Source: Marchantia polymorpha subsp. ruderalis (taxonomy: Eukaryota > Streptophyta > Marchantiopsida > Marchantiales > Marchantiaceae). Taken from it: a stretch of DNA of 64,000 nucleotides. The notes under the pieces are model-generated. The model was given only the letters and a program-made list of their open reading frames with translations, searched no databases and was not told where the DNA came from. Position numbers and translations under genes: made by a program. Position 1 is the first letter of the stretch. Every line of letters starts with the position of its first letter. The stretch is from NCBI GenBank assembly GCA_037833965.1, contig AP031352.1, positions 27,530,501 to 27,594,500 of the forward strand. Reading direction: 5' to 3'. Below are positions 27,055-38,406 of the stretch, in pieces.

Positions 27055-27713
27055 CTAGTCTGAGTTCTGCTCCGGCTGGGTGTTTCTCATAGCCGGAGGT
27101 GTACCCGGCCTTCTCCTCTGGCCTTCTCTAACTTCTTTAGACTTCCTCCTCTCTTCCCTACGCTCGAGGCGGCGAGTGTCCTCGTGGCCTTCTCCTCTCC
27201 TCTTCGAACTTCGGGTTTCTACCCGACCGCACATTACTTCTTCCTCTGGCCATACTTCGTCTCCTTCAGCTGGGTCCAGACTCAGTTCTACCTGGTTGAC
27301 CTGCACTTCTTCCTTGCCAGGTGTTGATACGAAACGCACGGCTGGCCTAGGGAGTTGGGGCTGATCACATTCAGCTGCTGTATGTCCGGACTTCTTGCAA
27401 TTGCTGCACAATGGTGCATACCCCATTGGCTTCCTCGGGTGGGGACAACTTGGCGCGTAATGCCCCATGTCTCCGCAGTTGTAGCAACCATCGAATTGTG
27501 GTCGAGGTCGGTTGTGATTGCCTGGAGGTGCCATGCGTCTTGGTGGGAGTGTACCCGCCATTTCCCTCGGAACAAAGCGCGGTATATGCACCGGTGGGTT
27601 CGGAGTTGTAGCTGGAGCTGTCTGTACTGAGTAGGCGGTGTCCTCAACCTGCTCAGCATAATACATAGGTGGCTCAGCATAATACATGGGGTTCTCCCAC
27701 TGTGGTGCCCATT
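27055..27713 (-). pseudogene. gag: Gag (C), C-terminal part, cut off by element D
   Basis: It contains zinc knuckles two and three (CYNCGDMGHYAPSC and CSNCKKSGHTAAEC) and the charged tail, ending at the same TAG as in element B. Its N-terminal partner lies at 30266-31525 on the other side of D. The sequence directly before the D insertion reads WAPQWENP in both elements, so the break is purely the insertion plus its 5-bp duplication. Confidence 0.92.
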
Positions 27714-28681
27714 TGTAATAACCCACTAAAGGCTAAAACTGCAATATAGTGGTAGAAAGGTCGAACCCACAGGGACAGAGGAACACACAGGGTACAAAGT
27801 GTCACGTTTTAACAGACTATTGAGGAGTTTGAATTCTCAGGCTACTGTCACTCCCAGAAATACTGCAAGTGTCCACTCGGAGCGCACTCGGAGGTCGCAC
27901 AGTGCAGCGTAACACACACACACACACACACACCTGAAACTACAGAAACACAACCCAGAGATCCGTTAGGACCTCTACTTCAAGATTTCAGGGGGAAAGT
28001 CTCTCAAGAGCACACTCGGCAAAGCTGCGGGCAGTGACTTCCAACTCCGGCTTTTACAACACTTCCACTAGCTTGCTGCTAGTGTAGGAAACCCGGTTTG
28101 GACTGCTTACTTCGGATCGAAGTCACTCATACGTGGTGAACAACACTCTCAACTCACAAAACGCGCAGAGAACACAGGTTCGCACTGAAGGACTCACTGT
28201 GAAACATTCCAGTAACACAACAACAGTCTATTGAAGAGTTTGAATTCTCAGGCACTTGTCATTCCCAGAAATACTACAGGGGTTACCCTCAAGGCACCTG
28301 CTGCAGCGTAACCTGAATTTACAACCAAGGCTTACACGAAGTAGCAAAACTTCACTTTGGCATTCAGGGGAAAAATCCCAAGGAGTACAATCAGAAAGAA
28401 ACACTCGAAGGTGTAGGGGCGAAACTGTTCAAGTATCTAACTAGTCACTGGCTCTGAGCATCGGCAGTCACCCGCAGGTGCAGATCCGAACTACTCAAGT
28501 CTCTAACCAATGTACTAGCTCTGAACATTCGGCCGAAGGCCTTCAGCTACAAAATGCGGAACGCTAAGTTGTAACTCCTCGTGCGTGGTGACAGAACTCA
28601 AGGACACAAACACGCAAAGGAAATGGGTTCCTGATCTGCACTTCTGATGGGAAAGAACCCCAGGCAAAACGCCTGGAACTA

Positions 28682-28688
28682 TTTTATA
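28682..28688 (-). promoter_or_regulatory. LTR TATA box (D)
   Basis: TATAAAA on the minus strand in the same context as in E2. It is retained although the upstream gene is absent. Confidence 0.6.
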
Positions 28689-29130
28689 CCTTCTAAATCC
28701 TAACTAACACTACACTGCACTACCATGGTGCGAGCCGCAACAGATCCTACACTTGAGGAGTCGGCGGCTGCCTTCCCCTCTAACTTACAACCTAAATCTA
28801 ACCCTAACCCTAAATCTGAATCCTAAGCCTACTGTACAGAGCCGCCAGCGCCTTACCATCCAAGATCTGGGGCTGAAAATTTGCAGGCATGCGTGGCCGG
28901 CCGAGATCAACGGCCCCACAAAATTTCAGATCCATCCGACCGTCCATCGCAAAGATATGGGCCCCGCAAGATCTCTGAACCTAGGCCAAAATTCCTTCTC
29001 CAAAATCCGAGGACTGCGGGTCCCACGCGTCCTACACGCAAGCCGCCTACTCGCAGGCCGCCTTGGGCCGAAGGCCCCTCTAACTGTTAACGCCGAAGGC
29101 CTCACGCCTAACCATGACAGCCGCTTTCGA

Positions 29131-30054
29131 CGCTCATAACTCATTGACGCCTTATCCGTTTCAAGAGATCTTGGTCTCGTTGGAACCAGCTCGTCGAGTT
29201 CTTTCCAACGAGACCCGAATCAAGTCAAACCGCTAAGAATTGAGAAAGTTATGTTGGTTTTACTCTTCCGCCGAAGGCGTTCGCCTATCCACAGTCCGTC
29301 CGCGGCGATGACCTGGCTGTCCGCGGCGCTAAGCTGTCCGTCCGCTGCGCTGACCTGTCCGTCCGCGGCGCTGAGCTGTCCGTCCGCTGCGCTGACCTGT
29401 CCGTCCGCGGCGCTGAGCTGGCGCAGAAGGCGCCGTACACTTTCTACCTCACAAGGCGCATTTCTAGGGCCCAAGGCGGATTTCCCGCCGACGCCGAAGC
29501 GCCTGTGCACAGGCGGCACGTGTGGAGGTGACCTGTGCACAGGCGAACGCCTGTGCGCAGGCGAACTTCCTTCGTCCGCGCATAGGACAAAACTTTCTTC
29601 GCCTGTGCGCAGGCGGAAAGCTGAGTATCTTGCGACCTTCATAACTCCCGGAATTCTCCTCCGTTCGTGGCGTTCTTGGGCTCGTTAGAATCAGCGCGTC
29701 GAGCTCTTTCCAACGAGACCCTAAACAAGTCGAGGCGTTGCGAATTGAGAAAGTTATGAGGGATTCACTCTTCCGCCGAATGCACTCTCCCGCATCGCCA
29801 AAGGCGTTGACCCGAAGGCGTTGACCGAAGGCGTCTACCGCCCAAGGCGCATCTTCCGGCGGTTCTTCCGCCGAAGGCGTACCGCCAAAGTCGCTCTACC
29901 GCCGAAGGCCCCCCCATCAGTAACTTCCGACACTCATAACTCAGTGACCTCTCATCCGTTTCACAAGTTCTTGGTCTCGTTAGAACGAGCGTCGCGAGCT
30001 CTTTGCAACAAGACCCGAAGCAACTCAAGGCGTTACGAATTGAGAAAGTTATGA
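29131..30054. repeat. Triplicated hairpin module in D
   Basis: Three related segments of about 125 bases (29131-29254, 29637-29759, 29932-30054) each run from a CATAACTC-like start to AGTTATG. Each encloses a stem. In the first, GGTCTCGTTGGAA (29173-29185) pairs perfectly with TTCCAACGAGACC (29203-29215). Single, more diverged copies occur in family-1 LTRs and in E3. Confidence 0.75.
29294..29420. repeat. 21-bp tandem repeat in D
   Basis: About six units of the type TGTCCGTCCGCGGCGCTGAGC alternate with a CTGCGCTGAC variant, giving a 42-base higher-order period. In the minus frame they read as a seven-residue repeat (SAADGQV/L), but no homology supports coding. Confidence 0.8.
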
Positions 30055-30265
30055 GTGATCAACCGCCGAAGGTGCTCGAAGCGGATCCTGCAGCATGAAC
30101 CGCCCGTTCCGTCCCAAGCGTCCCACTGTGGCCTAAGCCCAAAACCCCTTGACTGTCCTCGATCCTCTGGTTTCGCGTACCGATTACTATTTACAGCTGC
30201 TGCCGCGGTACTTACTATTCAAAAATGTTTTAGTTCCGACAAAAAACAAAAAGTGGGTTACCACA

Positions 30266-31525
30266 CCATTCGACCGCATTCACTGGGTAAGATGGCCGCG
30301 CGGACATGCACTCCGTGTTGGCATGTCCCACCTGTCCGCACGTAGTACACCAGAGATTCGCTCGTTGTCTCGCAGGTGATTTACGTCGGTCTTGGCCTCC
30401 CACTACATGAACTTTCAGGTCCGCAAAATTCTTCACCAGGTTGTCTACCTTGGCTGCGATGTCCCCTTGAGTCTTCACTGGGATTCCCTTACCTCGATCC
30501 TTCTTCTTGGTCGCACTGCGTTTCTTCTTCCGTCTTTCTTCTTCTGAAGATGACGAGTCCTCTTCCTCTTCCGAGGAAGAACTTGATTCGGAGGAACTTG
30601 ACTCTTCTGTCGAGGAAGGCGAGTTCCTTCTCTTCCGACGTCCGCCTTGCGACTTCTTCTTCGTCGACCGTCGGTCGCGTCTTCGAGTGTCAAGGGTTGA
30701 CGTCTCAAAAGTCTCCGCGGAAGCTATCACATCTTGGATTGTGTCAGTCTTGCCTCTCCTACAGAAGGTCTCCATTTCTCTTGAGAGCCCTGTCACATAC
30801 CAATCCACTGCCTGTTGTACCGAATACGGTTCTCCCGGGCCTGTCTTCGGAATTCGATCTAGGAGGTCTTGGAATCTCTCAGTGTAGTCTCGAAGATTCT
30901 CCTTCCGCTCGCGTCGAAGATTTCGAAGTCGGGTCAGAACTCGACTGTCATATCCGAGTTCGCGGAACCGCCTCAGAAACTTTTCCTTGAGCTGAGCCCA
31001 GGTCCGGATGCCAGTGGGGTCGGTGCTCTCATGGTTGTACCAGCTACGCGCTCGTCTGCGTAGCAGGCTAGGAAAGATTCGTAGTCTGTCTTCATCACTG
31101 GTCTCACGATTGGCGATGGAGACCGACTCGAAGAGCTTTATGTATGAATCTGCATCATCGTCGTCGCCCGTTCCCGTGTATCTTGGATACGAATGTTTGG
31201 TGGTAGGTTGGGAAAACACCTGGCGGAGATTGGCTTGATGTTCTGCCATCGGTGATCCTGTCGACGGACTGATCCTAGGTTGGCCAAACTCAGGAAGAGT
31301 TCCCGTCGGAGGGATGTCCAATAGAACTGTTAGCTCAATGCTCTCGGTAGGTGAACTGGAACGCCTTTGTCTTCCAGTAGTCGGTGATGGCGATCTTTCT
31401 GCAGAGTCTTCACCGGGGGTCTTCTTTTTAGTTCGCCGTTTTGTTTCCACGGCTTTTTCTGAATCTCGACGGAGTTTCCGTGTGGCTCTCGCACTCAGGT
31501 TTCCCACACTATCGCTCGTCGACAT
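30266..31525 (-). pseudogene. gag: Gag (C), N-terminal part, cut off by element D
   Basis: It starts with the same MSTSDSVGN as element B, includes the capsid-type domain (RRRARSWYNHE, LRDYTERFQDLL), the Ser/Glu-rich stretch and zinc knuckle one (CTTCGQVGHANTEC), and is then interrupted by D right after VNAVEW. The frame runs about ten codons into D and stops. The sequence is otherwise nearly identical to element B. Confidence 0.92.
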
Positions 31526-31568
31526 TCACCGAGCATTGCTGCTCAAGTATTCTGGTGTTGACGCACTG

Positions 31569-31586
31569 TCCCCGGCAGCGGCGCCA
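31569..31586 (-). promoter_or_regulatory. Primer-binding site (C), tRNA-Asp-like
   Basis: The minus-strand TGGCGCCGCTGCCGGGGA is identical to the site in element B and lies 22 bases from the 5' LTR end. Confidence 0.85.
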
Positions 31587-32531
31587 AAAAGAAGTTGTCG
31601 GCTCCTTATGTAATAACCCACCAAAGGCTAAAACTGCAGTATGGTGGTAAAAAGATCGAACCCACAGGGACAGAGGCAACACACAGAGTAAAAGTGTCAC
31701 GTTTAACAGACTTTTGTAGAGTTTGAATTCTAGGCGACTGTCACTCCCAGAAATACTGCAGTGCTCGACTCGGAGGCTCGACTCGGAGGAGGATCTCAAC
31801 TCGGAGGATGCTCGGAGGATGCACGGTACAGCTTGGTCACTCAACACACACACACACACACACACCTGAATCTGGCAAAAAGCACAACTCGGAGGTCGGT
31901 CAGGACCTCCGCTTCGGATTTCAGGAGGAAAGTGTCTCGCAAGTTCACTCAGAGGTTCTGCAGGAAGTGCCTCCCACTCCGGCTTTTACTGCCCTTCCGC
32001 CAGGAACTAGCGGGGGTACCCGGACTGGACTTCTCACTTCGGAACGAAGCCTCTACGTACGCCGTGGACGTCACCCTCGACTATCACACAAAACGCAGGG
32101 AGTGCAGACCCGACTGAGAACTTACTGAAAACACGATCCAGTAACACACACACAACCTGAATTACAAACCAAGGTTTACACGAAGTAATGAAACTTCACA
32201 TTGGCATTCAGGGGAAACTTCCCGTAGGAGTACAATCAGGATATGTCACTCGAAGGAGTAAGGGGGAACTGTTCAAGTATCTAACTCGCAGCCGGCTCTG
32301 AGCATCAGAAATCACCCGCAGGTGCAGATCCGCACTACTCAAGTCTCTAACCGGGTGCGAGCTCTGAACATTCAGCCGAAGGCCTTCAACTACAACATAC
32401 GGTAACTTCGCTATGCTGCAGCTTCTCTACGTGGTGCCAGGACCAAAAATGCACAAACACGCCAAGAAAGTGAGTTCCTGATCTGTACTTCTGAAACTGG
32501 AAGAGTCCCCAAGGCAAAACGCCTTGATCTA

Positions 32532-32538
32532 CTTTATA
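32532..32538 (-). promoter_or_regulatory. LTR TATA box (C)
   Basis: Minus-strand TATAAAG, 33 bases after the stop of the LTR gene, as in element B. Confidence 0.65.
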
Positions 32539-32571
32539 CTCTCAAAAGATCCTAACTAGCACTACGCTATC

Positions 32572-35127
32572 CTATCTACCACTCGCAGTATCTGCGCGAA
32601 ACCAAACTACTCTACTGCACTCAGCAGATCCGGTGCTGCGCCTCCTGCGCGCCGGACTGCTCCGCTTACTGTCTCTACCTTGCCAGTCTTCCGACCGGCT
32701 GCGTAACCCCAGGCGTCGGAGCGCTGCAGTGACTTCCGACTGCAAGTGCGCCATAGTGTCGCGCGCACCCGACAAGAAAGTTTCTAATTTTCTCGCCACT
32801 CGCCGCCGACTCCGACTGTCACCTTCCGTCAAGGCCGCCGCCCGAAGCTCGAACTCCCGGAGTGTAACCCTCTCTTGAGCTGCCACCTCCCAATGGGTGT
32901 ATCCGTTTAGACAACGAGTCACCCGTGCCGCCAACTCTCCTCGTGCCCTGCAGCTGCTCTCCACCTCGGCCAGCTGCATTTCTAATCCCGCACGTTGTGC
33001 CCTCAAATCCGAGCACTCGGATTGCAAGTTGCACAACAACTCCTCATCCTCCTTGCGGGCTCTTTGACTTTCTTCTAAGGCGCGCGTCTGGCGCGCAAGC
33101 TCGGCTGCTAGGACTTTGTTCTGTCTCCGCTCCTCCTGCAGTTCCGACTCGATCTTTGCCCGTATTAGTTCGGCCTCCGCCTGACTCTTCGTCGCCGCAT
33201 CCTCCTTCTGCTGCTGCAAGGCTTGGTATAGCTTCTGGGTGACCGCCAGGTGTTGTCGGAGGGCGGTGTTCCTATCCACATATACTCCGCACCTAGAGGC
33301 CCACCTTGCCACCTTGCTCCTCGTCCGTCGCCTGATTGTCTCCACATAAGACTGCGGTTTTAAGGCACTTGCGTATTTGGATGTCTTGCGATCTAGATAT
33401 CGCAGGAGTGGAACTATCTGTTCGCACAGCACCCCTGTTGGCGTTTTCTGCACCGAATCCTCTTCTTGCTCTTCCGAGCTCGTCTCATCCTCAGTCTCGA
33501 GGATCTCAGTCGCCACCGAATCCCTTGGCGACTCCCTGGAACTGTGGCGCGCAGCAGCTTCCGCTGCGACGGCTGCTCCACTGCCTGCTAGAATATCCAG
33601 GGCAGTGGGAGATCCCAATGCTTGAGCCCCTGTTCCGGCTTGATCTTCGGTTTGTGAAGGGGTCGACGCCGCAGTGACTTTTGTCACTCTTGATCCGCCC
33701 GCTTCTGCTGCCTGTCCTTCCGGCGCAATCTGCGCGGAAGGTGTCCTTGCTGAAGGTGCGTCCGCCGAAGGCGTCCGCACACTCGTCGTTGGCCCCATCT
33801 GTCTCGCAGTCGGCGAATCCGACTGACTCTCTGTTGTCCGACTCGCAGTCGGCCGACCAGCAGTTGTCCGACTGGGAGTCGGATACACCCTGCGCGTCTT
33901 GACTCCACTTGGCCTGCTTGCTGGTGGCGTTCTTCCAGAAGTGCCTTCCGCCGAAGACGACCCTCTGAGGATTGTTGGCTCGTCAGCCAAACTCTCTTCC
34001 GCTTCCGGCCTGCTGTCCGGTTCAACGCGCCGTTCAGTTGGCCTTCCTTCCGCTTGTCGACTTTCAGTCATCCGACTCGCAGTCGGCCGGTCGTCAGTCC
34101 GTCCATCTCCTCCCGAAGGCCGTGGTGCCTTCTGTGCAGAGGTTTCTGCCGTCTTCCCTAGGACCTGAGCAATTATCTCTTCCTGTGTGAGATTCCGCCG
34201 CGTCGGAGTTCGCCTGGTCTCCTCAGTAACAGTTGGCATTCTGCGTGCCCTCTGTTTTGGTCGACTGTGAGGCTCGGGGGTGGGCCGACCACGAGTCGGC
34301 GCAGCTGGTACTTCCGGCTGCCTGTCCTCAGGTCTCTCATCCCACTTCCGCTTGCGCGGAATGCGCTCACTTCGACGTTCTTCTGCTGCTCTGGCTGGAG
34401 CCGGAGCCGGAGGCGTACTGGCAGGTTCCTCGTCCGGATCCGTGTCTACTTCGGCCTCCCTCGAATATCTACCTGGATAAGTCCGGCTCAGCTGCGGAAA
34501 CCGAGTTTTCTCAGCATTCGTCAAACATCCCATCGCCCGGTAAAACACGATTAAGTAAGGCGATAGATGATTGAGCGTTCCTCCCCTCTCTTCTTGCGCA
34601 TGTTGGCGCGTCACCTTCCACAGGAGCCGTGCCCAATGCACCGGAGCTCCTGACAACACTAGCTCCACGAACTCTACCTGCCAACCATGCATGTAAGCGG
34701 TCTTGGTCGGCTGCAATATCTGCAGCAATGCCGTCGCGACATTTCTCCGCAATCGATCCTTGTAATCCCGTGTCCGGAAACCGTTCTTGGGATGTCTAGC
34801 CACCTTGAAGAGCTCATTGTAAGAGACTTCTTCCTCCTGGGACACTTTCACGCTGTCGGCCTCGAAGAGGAGATCCCCTTCCTCGCCGGCACACCTGCCC
34901 AACACCTGCGCCCAATTGCAAATTTCCCATCTCTCTGGGTGTGGGCGAAATCCGCGAGAAGGCTTGTGTCTCTCTTGCAGATACTCGCGCACCATCTCCG
35001 GACATGTCCAATTCCACCCCCAGAGGAGAAAATCGAGCTTCAGCCTCGTCAGCACATCTTGAAATGCGCGTAGACCGATCTGCGGCACCCTGAGTGGAGA
35101 CACTCGCAGCTGGGGAACCTTCGACAT
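32572..35127 (-). CDS. LTR (U3)-encoded coiled-coil protein, intact (C)
   Basis: An 851-residue protein of the same layout as the copy in B: W-rich N-terminal region, basic segment RIPRKRKW, long Ser/Thr/Pro/Arg-rich middle with PSA repeats, acidic patch, coiled coil of about 125 residues and a basic conserved tail. The start at 35127 (MSKVPQLRV) matches the other copies; the frame is open for at least 30 codons upstream without an ATG. It has no stop or frameshift relative to B. The differences are mostly single residues (for example KVARWASRCGVYVD here against KVAKWASSCQVYVE in B). Two long uninterrupted frames surviving in separate copies support a real gene. The function is unknown. Confidence 0.8.
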   Translation of the reverse strand: MSKVPQLRVSPLRVPQIGLRAFQDVLTRLKLDFLLWGWNWTCPEMVREYLQERHKPSRGFRPHPERWEICNWAQVLGRCAGEEGDLLFEADSVKVSQEEEVSYNELFKVARHPKNGFRTRDYKDRLRRNVATALLQILQPTKTAYMHGWQVEFVELVLSGAPVHWARLLWKVTRQHAQEERGGTLNHLSPYLIVFYRAMGCLTNAEKTRFPQLSRTYPGRYSREAEVDTDPDEEPASTPPAPAPARAAEERRSERIPRKRKWDERPEDRQPEVPAAPTRGRPTPEPHSRPKQRARRMPTVTEETRRTPTRRNLTQEEIIAQVLGKTAETSAQKAPRPSGGDGRTDDRPTASRMTESRQAEGRPTERRVEPDSRPEAEESLADEPTILRGSSSAEGTSGRTPPASRPSGVKTRRVYPTPSRTTAGRPTASRTTESQSDSPTARQMGPTTSVRTPSADAPSARTPSAQIAPEGQAAEAGGSRVTKVTAASTPSQTEDQAGTGAQALGSPTALDILAGSGAAVAAEAAARHSSRESPRDSVATEILETEDETSSEEQEEDSVQKTPTGVLCEQIVPLLRYLDRKTSKYASALKPQSYVETIRRRTRSKVARWASRCGVYVDRNTALRQHLAVTQKLYQALQQQKEDAATKSQAEAELIRAKIESELQEERRQNKVLAAELARQTRALEESQRARKEDEELLCNLQSECSDLRAQRAGLEMQLAEVESSCRARGELAARVTRCLNGYTHWEVAAQERVTLREFELRAAALTEGDSRSRRRVARKLETFLSGARDTMAHLQSEVTAALRRLGLRSRSEDWQGRDSKRSSPARRRRSTGSAECSRVVWFRADTASGR

Positions 35128-36498
35128 TGCGTTGCCTGCACACACAAACGTTCTCCCTTTCGCTCGCTCTCTCACAATTGCCACTGCGCGTCGGCCACTC
35201 AAGCACTGACTGCTCACTCTCTCTGCGCTCGTTCAAGATCGCTACTCCCAATTCTTTCAAGGTCCGCCAAGATCCTTGTGCAACTCGTCTCCGCACTCTC
35301 TACTCTTACTGCAGGTCGCTCCGCCCTTGCGCGTAATCTTGGAACTGGAAATTGCAAAGTCAAGAATGAGAGAATGAGACTGGAGCGCAGTCTTTTCTTC
35401 TCCGATTTCAAGAACGTCCAACGTTCTTACTGGTTGCAACGTACGCAGCCGGCTATACGGCTTAACGGTTCGCCCTTTGCATGCGCGAATTCACGTCTCC
35501 GCATTGCGCGCATTCGCATGCTTAAACGTTGAATTCTCCCGCCGCCGCCACCTTCCGGACTCGAGTCCGCTGCAGGGTATACGTCGGCCCTGTTGTCTTT
35601 TCCTAACCCGCCCTTCTCCGGAGGCGTGTCGCCGCTGGTGCGTTCATTATCCGTCGGCGCCTTGCTGGAGGCGCACATCCAGTCGGATCGAATTATGCCG
35701 GCGCGCAGTCGTACCGCCTATTTTGTCCTTTATGCCTCATCCGTTGCTGCCGGCGCATATCCGCCAGCGCAACTCATGTCAGCGCATCCGACTGTCAGCG
35801 CATCCGACTGTCAGCGCCACGTCGGAGGCGTACATCCGACCGGCGCTTTCCTTCCATGAACAGCCGCCAAAGGCGCTTCCGACTCTGAGTGGGTTTCCTC
35901 CTATGAGCGCGTGATTCCACCGAAGGCGCATCGCCGAGGGCGTACGGGAATCCTTTCCGGCTGTGAACCCTAGCGCGAACGGCGCATGTCCGGCTACGAG
36001 TTTTCCGACGCTCATAACTTCTCCATTCCTGATCCATCTCCGACGCTCTTGGACTCGTTAGAACGAGCATCCCGAGCTCTTTCTAATGCAACTTCAACCA
36101 ACTGGATCTACCGTGTATCCCGATTGTTATGAAGGTTTTCCCTTTTCGTGCTAGCGGCGCTTCGCCGAAGGCGCACTCATGGTCGGATGCCTTTAGAGGT
36201 CCGGGCCCTTCTCCTGACGTCTTTAGCAAAACCTCCTCCTGAGGTGTCTGCGCCGGAAGCGTAGCTTCCTTATACGCTAGAGGCGCGTGAATAGAGACAC
36301 CTCAAAAAGGAGCTTTTGCCGAAGGCGCCGAAGACGTTGGCGTTGGTACATCCGACTACGTGATTCTTTGTGCCCTCGTGACGATCTCATCAATCCATTC
36401 TATTTAGCGTACCCTTCTCTAGCTACAAACACTGCTTTGGTACTAGTTTTCTAAAATTGTTTAAATTCTGCAAAAAAAACAAAAAGTGTGTTACCACA

Positions 36499-37991
36499 TA
36501 TATGCAACATTGCACTCTCCAGCTTTTAGTCCTACAAGAATTTCTGACCTAAGTTACCAGTTTCCAACTTACTCATTGCAGTAAGTTGCACTTAGTCCTG
36601 TATTTGGTTACTGACACCACGTAACTGTGTACTCAAGAGCTAAGGCTGCGAAGGTCAAAGTGTGACTATACTAGCGCATGTCATTGAAATGTACACATTG
36701 TCTTCAAATATCCTCGTCCAAATCGTTTCCTTCTTAAATATCAGCTCAGAGCACGACCATAAAACTCGATGAACAAGTTGGATTGACGATCATCAAAGCA
36801 CATGATACCATTTCAGCAAACGCTAAACTGTATGCACATGACAAATGAATAACCGTACCGTTGAGCATCTTCTTAGAAATCCAAATTAGTTTAGGTAATG
36901 GTAAGGAACAAGGCATGGAGCTAGCCTTTAAAGCTCAGTGCAAAAGCGTCTGTGATTAAAGTATATGAGATTTGCATTACCATCCTAATGAACTGCAAAC
37001 CTAAGACTTTCCTTTCCAGCTCCATAACGATTTAGATTTTACTCAATCCTACTCAACTAACCATTCGGTAACGCCCACGCACCCATCGGGTGATCAGGAT
37101 ATTTTGTATTTTTAGGCCCTAAAAGGCTTGAAAAGCTTTAATCTGTTGCATCGGTCTTATAGAATCAACTAGACATAACTAGCACAATACTTGACAATGG
37201 TTGAACATTAATCCCTCCAACACACAATAGCTCAATGAGTCTCCAAAATTGCCTGATATTCAACCATTGTACAGCAGTAGCAACCTGCATCTTCCTTATC
37301 GGACCAAGTTTAAACATCGCTCCTTTTTCCATCCTTCACAATAACTGAAGAGTATAGACTAGTCATCAAAAAACAGCATTCCTCAAAGTCATCTACAATT
37401 CAAAACAATGTGGACCTGCACAGTCTTCAAAATCTACTTCTAACCTCTTTTACTAGTTCACTTTCGTAAGAACGATTGGACTGTTATCAACTTTATAATA
37501 GTGTTTACGTACATTCTTACAGGTATAGTTGAAACATTTCAAGGGATCAAATAAGTGCACTTCTTAAACTTAAAATGTCAAAGTCTTATAGTGTGTAACC
37601 TATGTAACAAAAATCTAACTTTTCGGATTACTCTAAACTGAAAATTTATTACTATCTCTTGCTCATATAAATTAACGTGGCATGTTTGAAGTTCGTTTTA
37701 TGTTTGTAAGAGAATTTTTCAAATTAAGCAAGATCTTTCAATATATTCAGCAGCCTTACGTTTCCTAATATTTGAATACTGTTGATTTTGAAATTGATTG
37801 GGATTTACGCTGCAAAATAGTTGGTCATCGTTATTATCGTCAAGTAGTCTTTTATTGCTTACAACGACGGTATTCTCCAGAAAGTTGGAATGTTTCTTCC
37901 TTTCAACTACCAAGAAATGAATAAATACATGTAAAGTTTATTGAGTTAATTGGCTCAAAATCTTTTCCAAAAATCATTTCTTGGAACGCAG

Positions 37992-38023
<32 letters not shown>

Positions 38024-38406
38024 CCACGTATATTTACATAAGCATACTTAATTCAAAATTTTGATAAATTTCATACAGAATGTAAAAATATGAAGATTTC
38101 AGTGCCTGTTCTTGAGCCACATGTAGAGTTGAACATAAGAGCATTACATATCATTCACTTGTCCGAAGCCGATTCTATTTCAAACTGCATCACAAACTCA
38201 ACATCTTGATTTTTATAGGGACGGTGCATATTCTAACACTGAAGGGTACAAACTTTGGGATCGCTCTGCATGTACCAGAATGGGATCGACCATCTTTAAG
38301 GAAAGTATCGACTCTTGGAACTAGGAACTGCAACAATACTAGCTGATCCGCGCTCAAGATTAGCACAGAATACCCAGACCGAGATACGCAGTCATCAAGA
38401 GCGCAG
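36499..38406. other. Gene-free stretch right of the retroelement nest
   Basis: AT-rich sequence with no recognisable gene, RNA or repeat family apart from a microsatellite at 37992-38023. It directly abuts the 5' LTR of element C. Confidence 0.5.
37992..38023. repeat. (GT)n(AT)n microsatellite
   Basis: A short GT run passes into about eleven TA units. It is simple sequence without sign of function. Confidence 0.9.

Larger units (their letters stand above)
27714..30265 (-). mobile_element. D: short family-2 solo LTR (2,552 bp) with TSD
   Basis: On the plus strand it runs from TGTAATAACCC at 27714 to GGGTTACCACA ending at 30265. It is flanked by the duplication CCATT (27709-27713 and 30266-30270) and splits gag of element C. 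The first kilobase closely matches E2. The rest is non-coding and carries three copies of a hairpin module, CCTGTGCACAGG-type palindromes and a 21-bp tandem repeat. No long LTR gene is present, unlike E2 or E3, so D is a gene-less variant of the family-2 LTR. It has no internal region, primer site or polypurine tract. Confidence 0.93.
22423..36498 (-). mobile_element. C: family-1 Ty3/gypsy element with all domains
   Basis: On the minus strand it runs from its 5' LTR (31609-36498) through primer site, gag, protease, RT, RNase H, integrase and polypurine tract into 838 bases of 3' LTR, which is cut at 22423. D (27714-30265) is inserted in gag. Where they can be compared, its two LTRs (22423-23261 and 35644-36498) differ by only a few bases plus one 17-bp tandem duplication near 35790, which suggests a recent insertion. 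It is inactive now because of the D insertion, the truncated 3' LTR and a TGA before integrase. The bases next to its 5' LTR (TATAT, 36499-36503) have no partner because the other end is gone. Confidence 0.92.
31609..36498 (-). repeat. 5' LTR of element C (4,890 bp)
   Basis: It runs on the minus strand from TGTGGTAACACAC (36498) to GGGTTATTACA (31609). It encodes the intact LTR gene at 32572-35127 and has its TATA box at 32532-32538. It differs from the LTR of B by scattered substitutions and by the length of the (CA)n run near 31844-31864. Confidence 0.93.

Noticed and set aside
28795..28825. Telomere-like CTAACCCTAACCCTAAA inside D
   Set aside because: It has only two or three degenerate units in a solo LTR with intact ends and is not at a breakpoint. 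It is too short to call an interstitial telomere.
13109..36503. Target duplication flanking B and C as one unit
   Set aside because: The flanks are AATTA on the left and TATAT on the right. They do not match, so B plus C did not insert together as one element.
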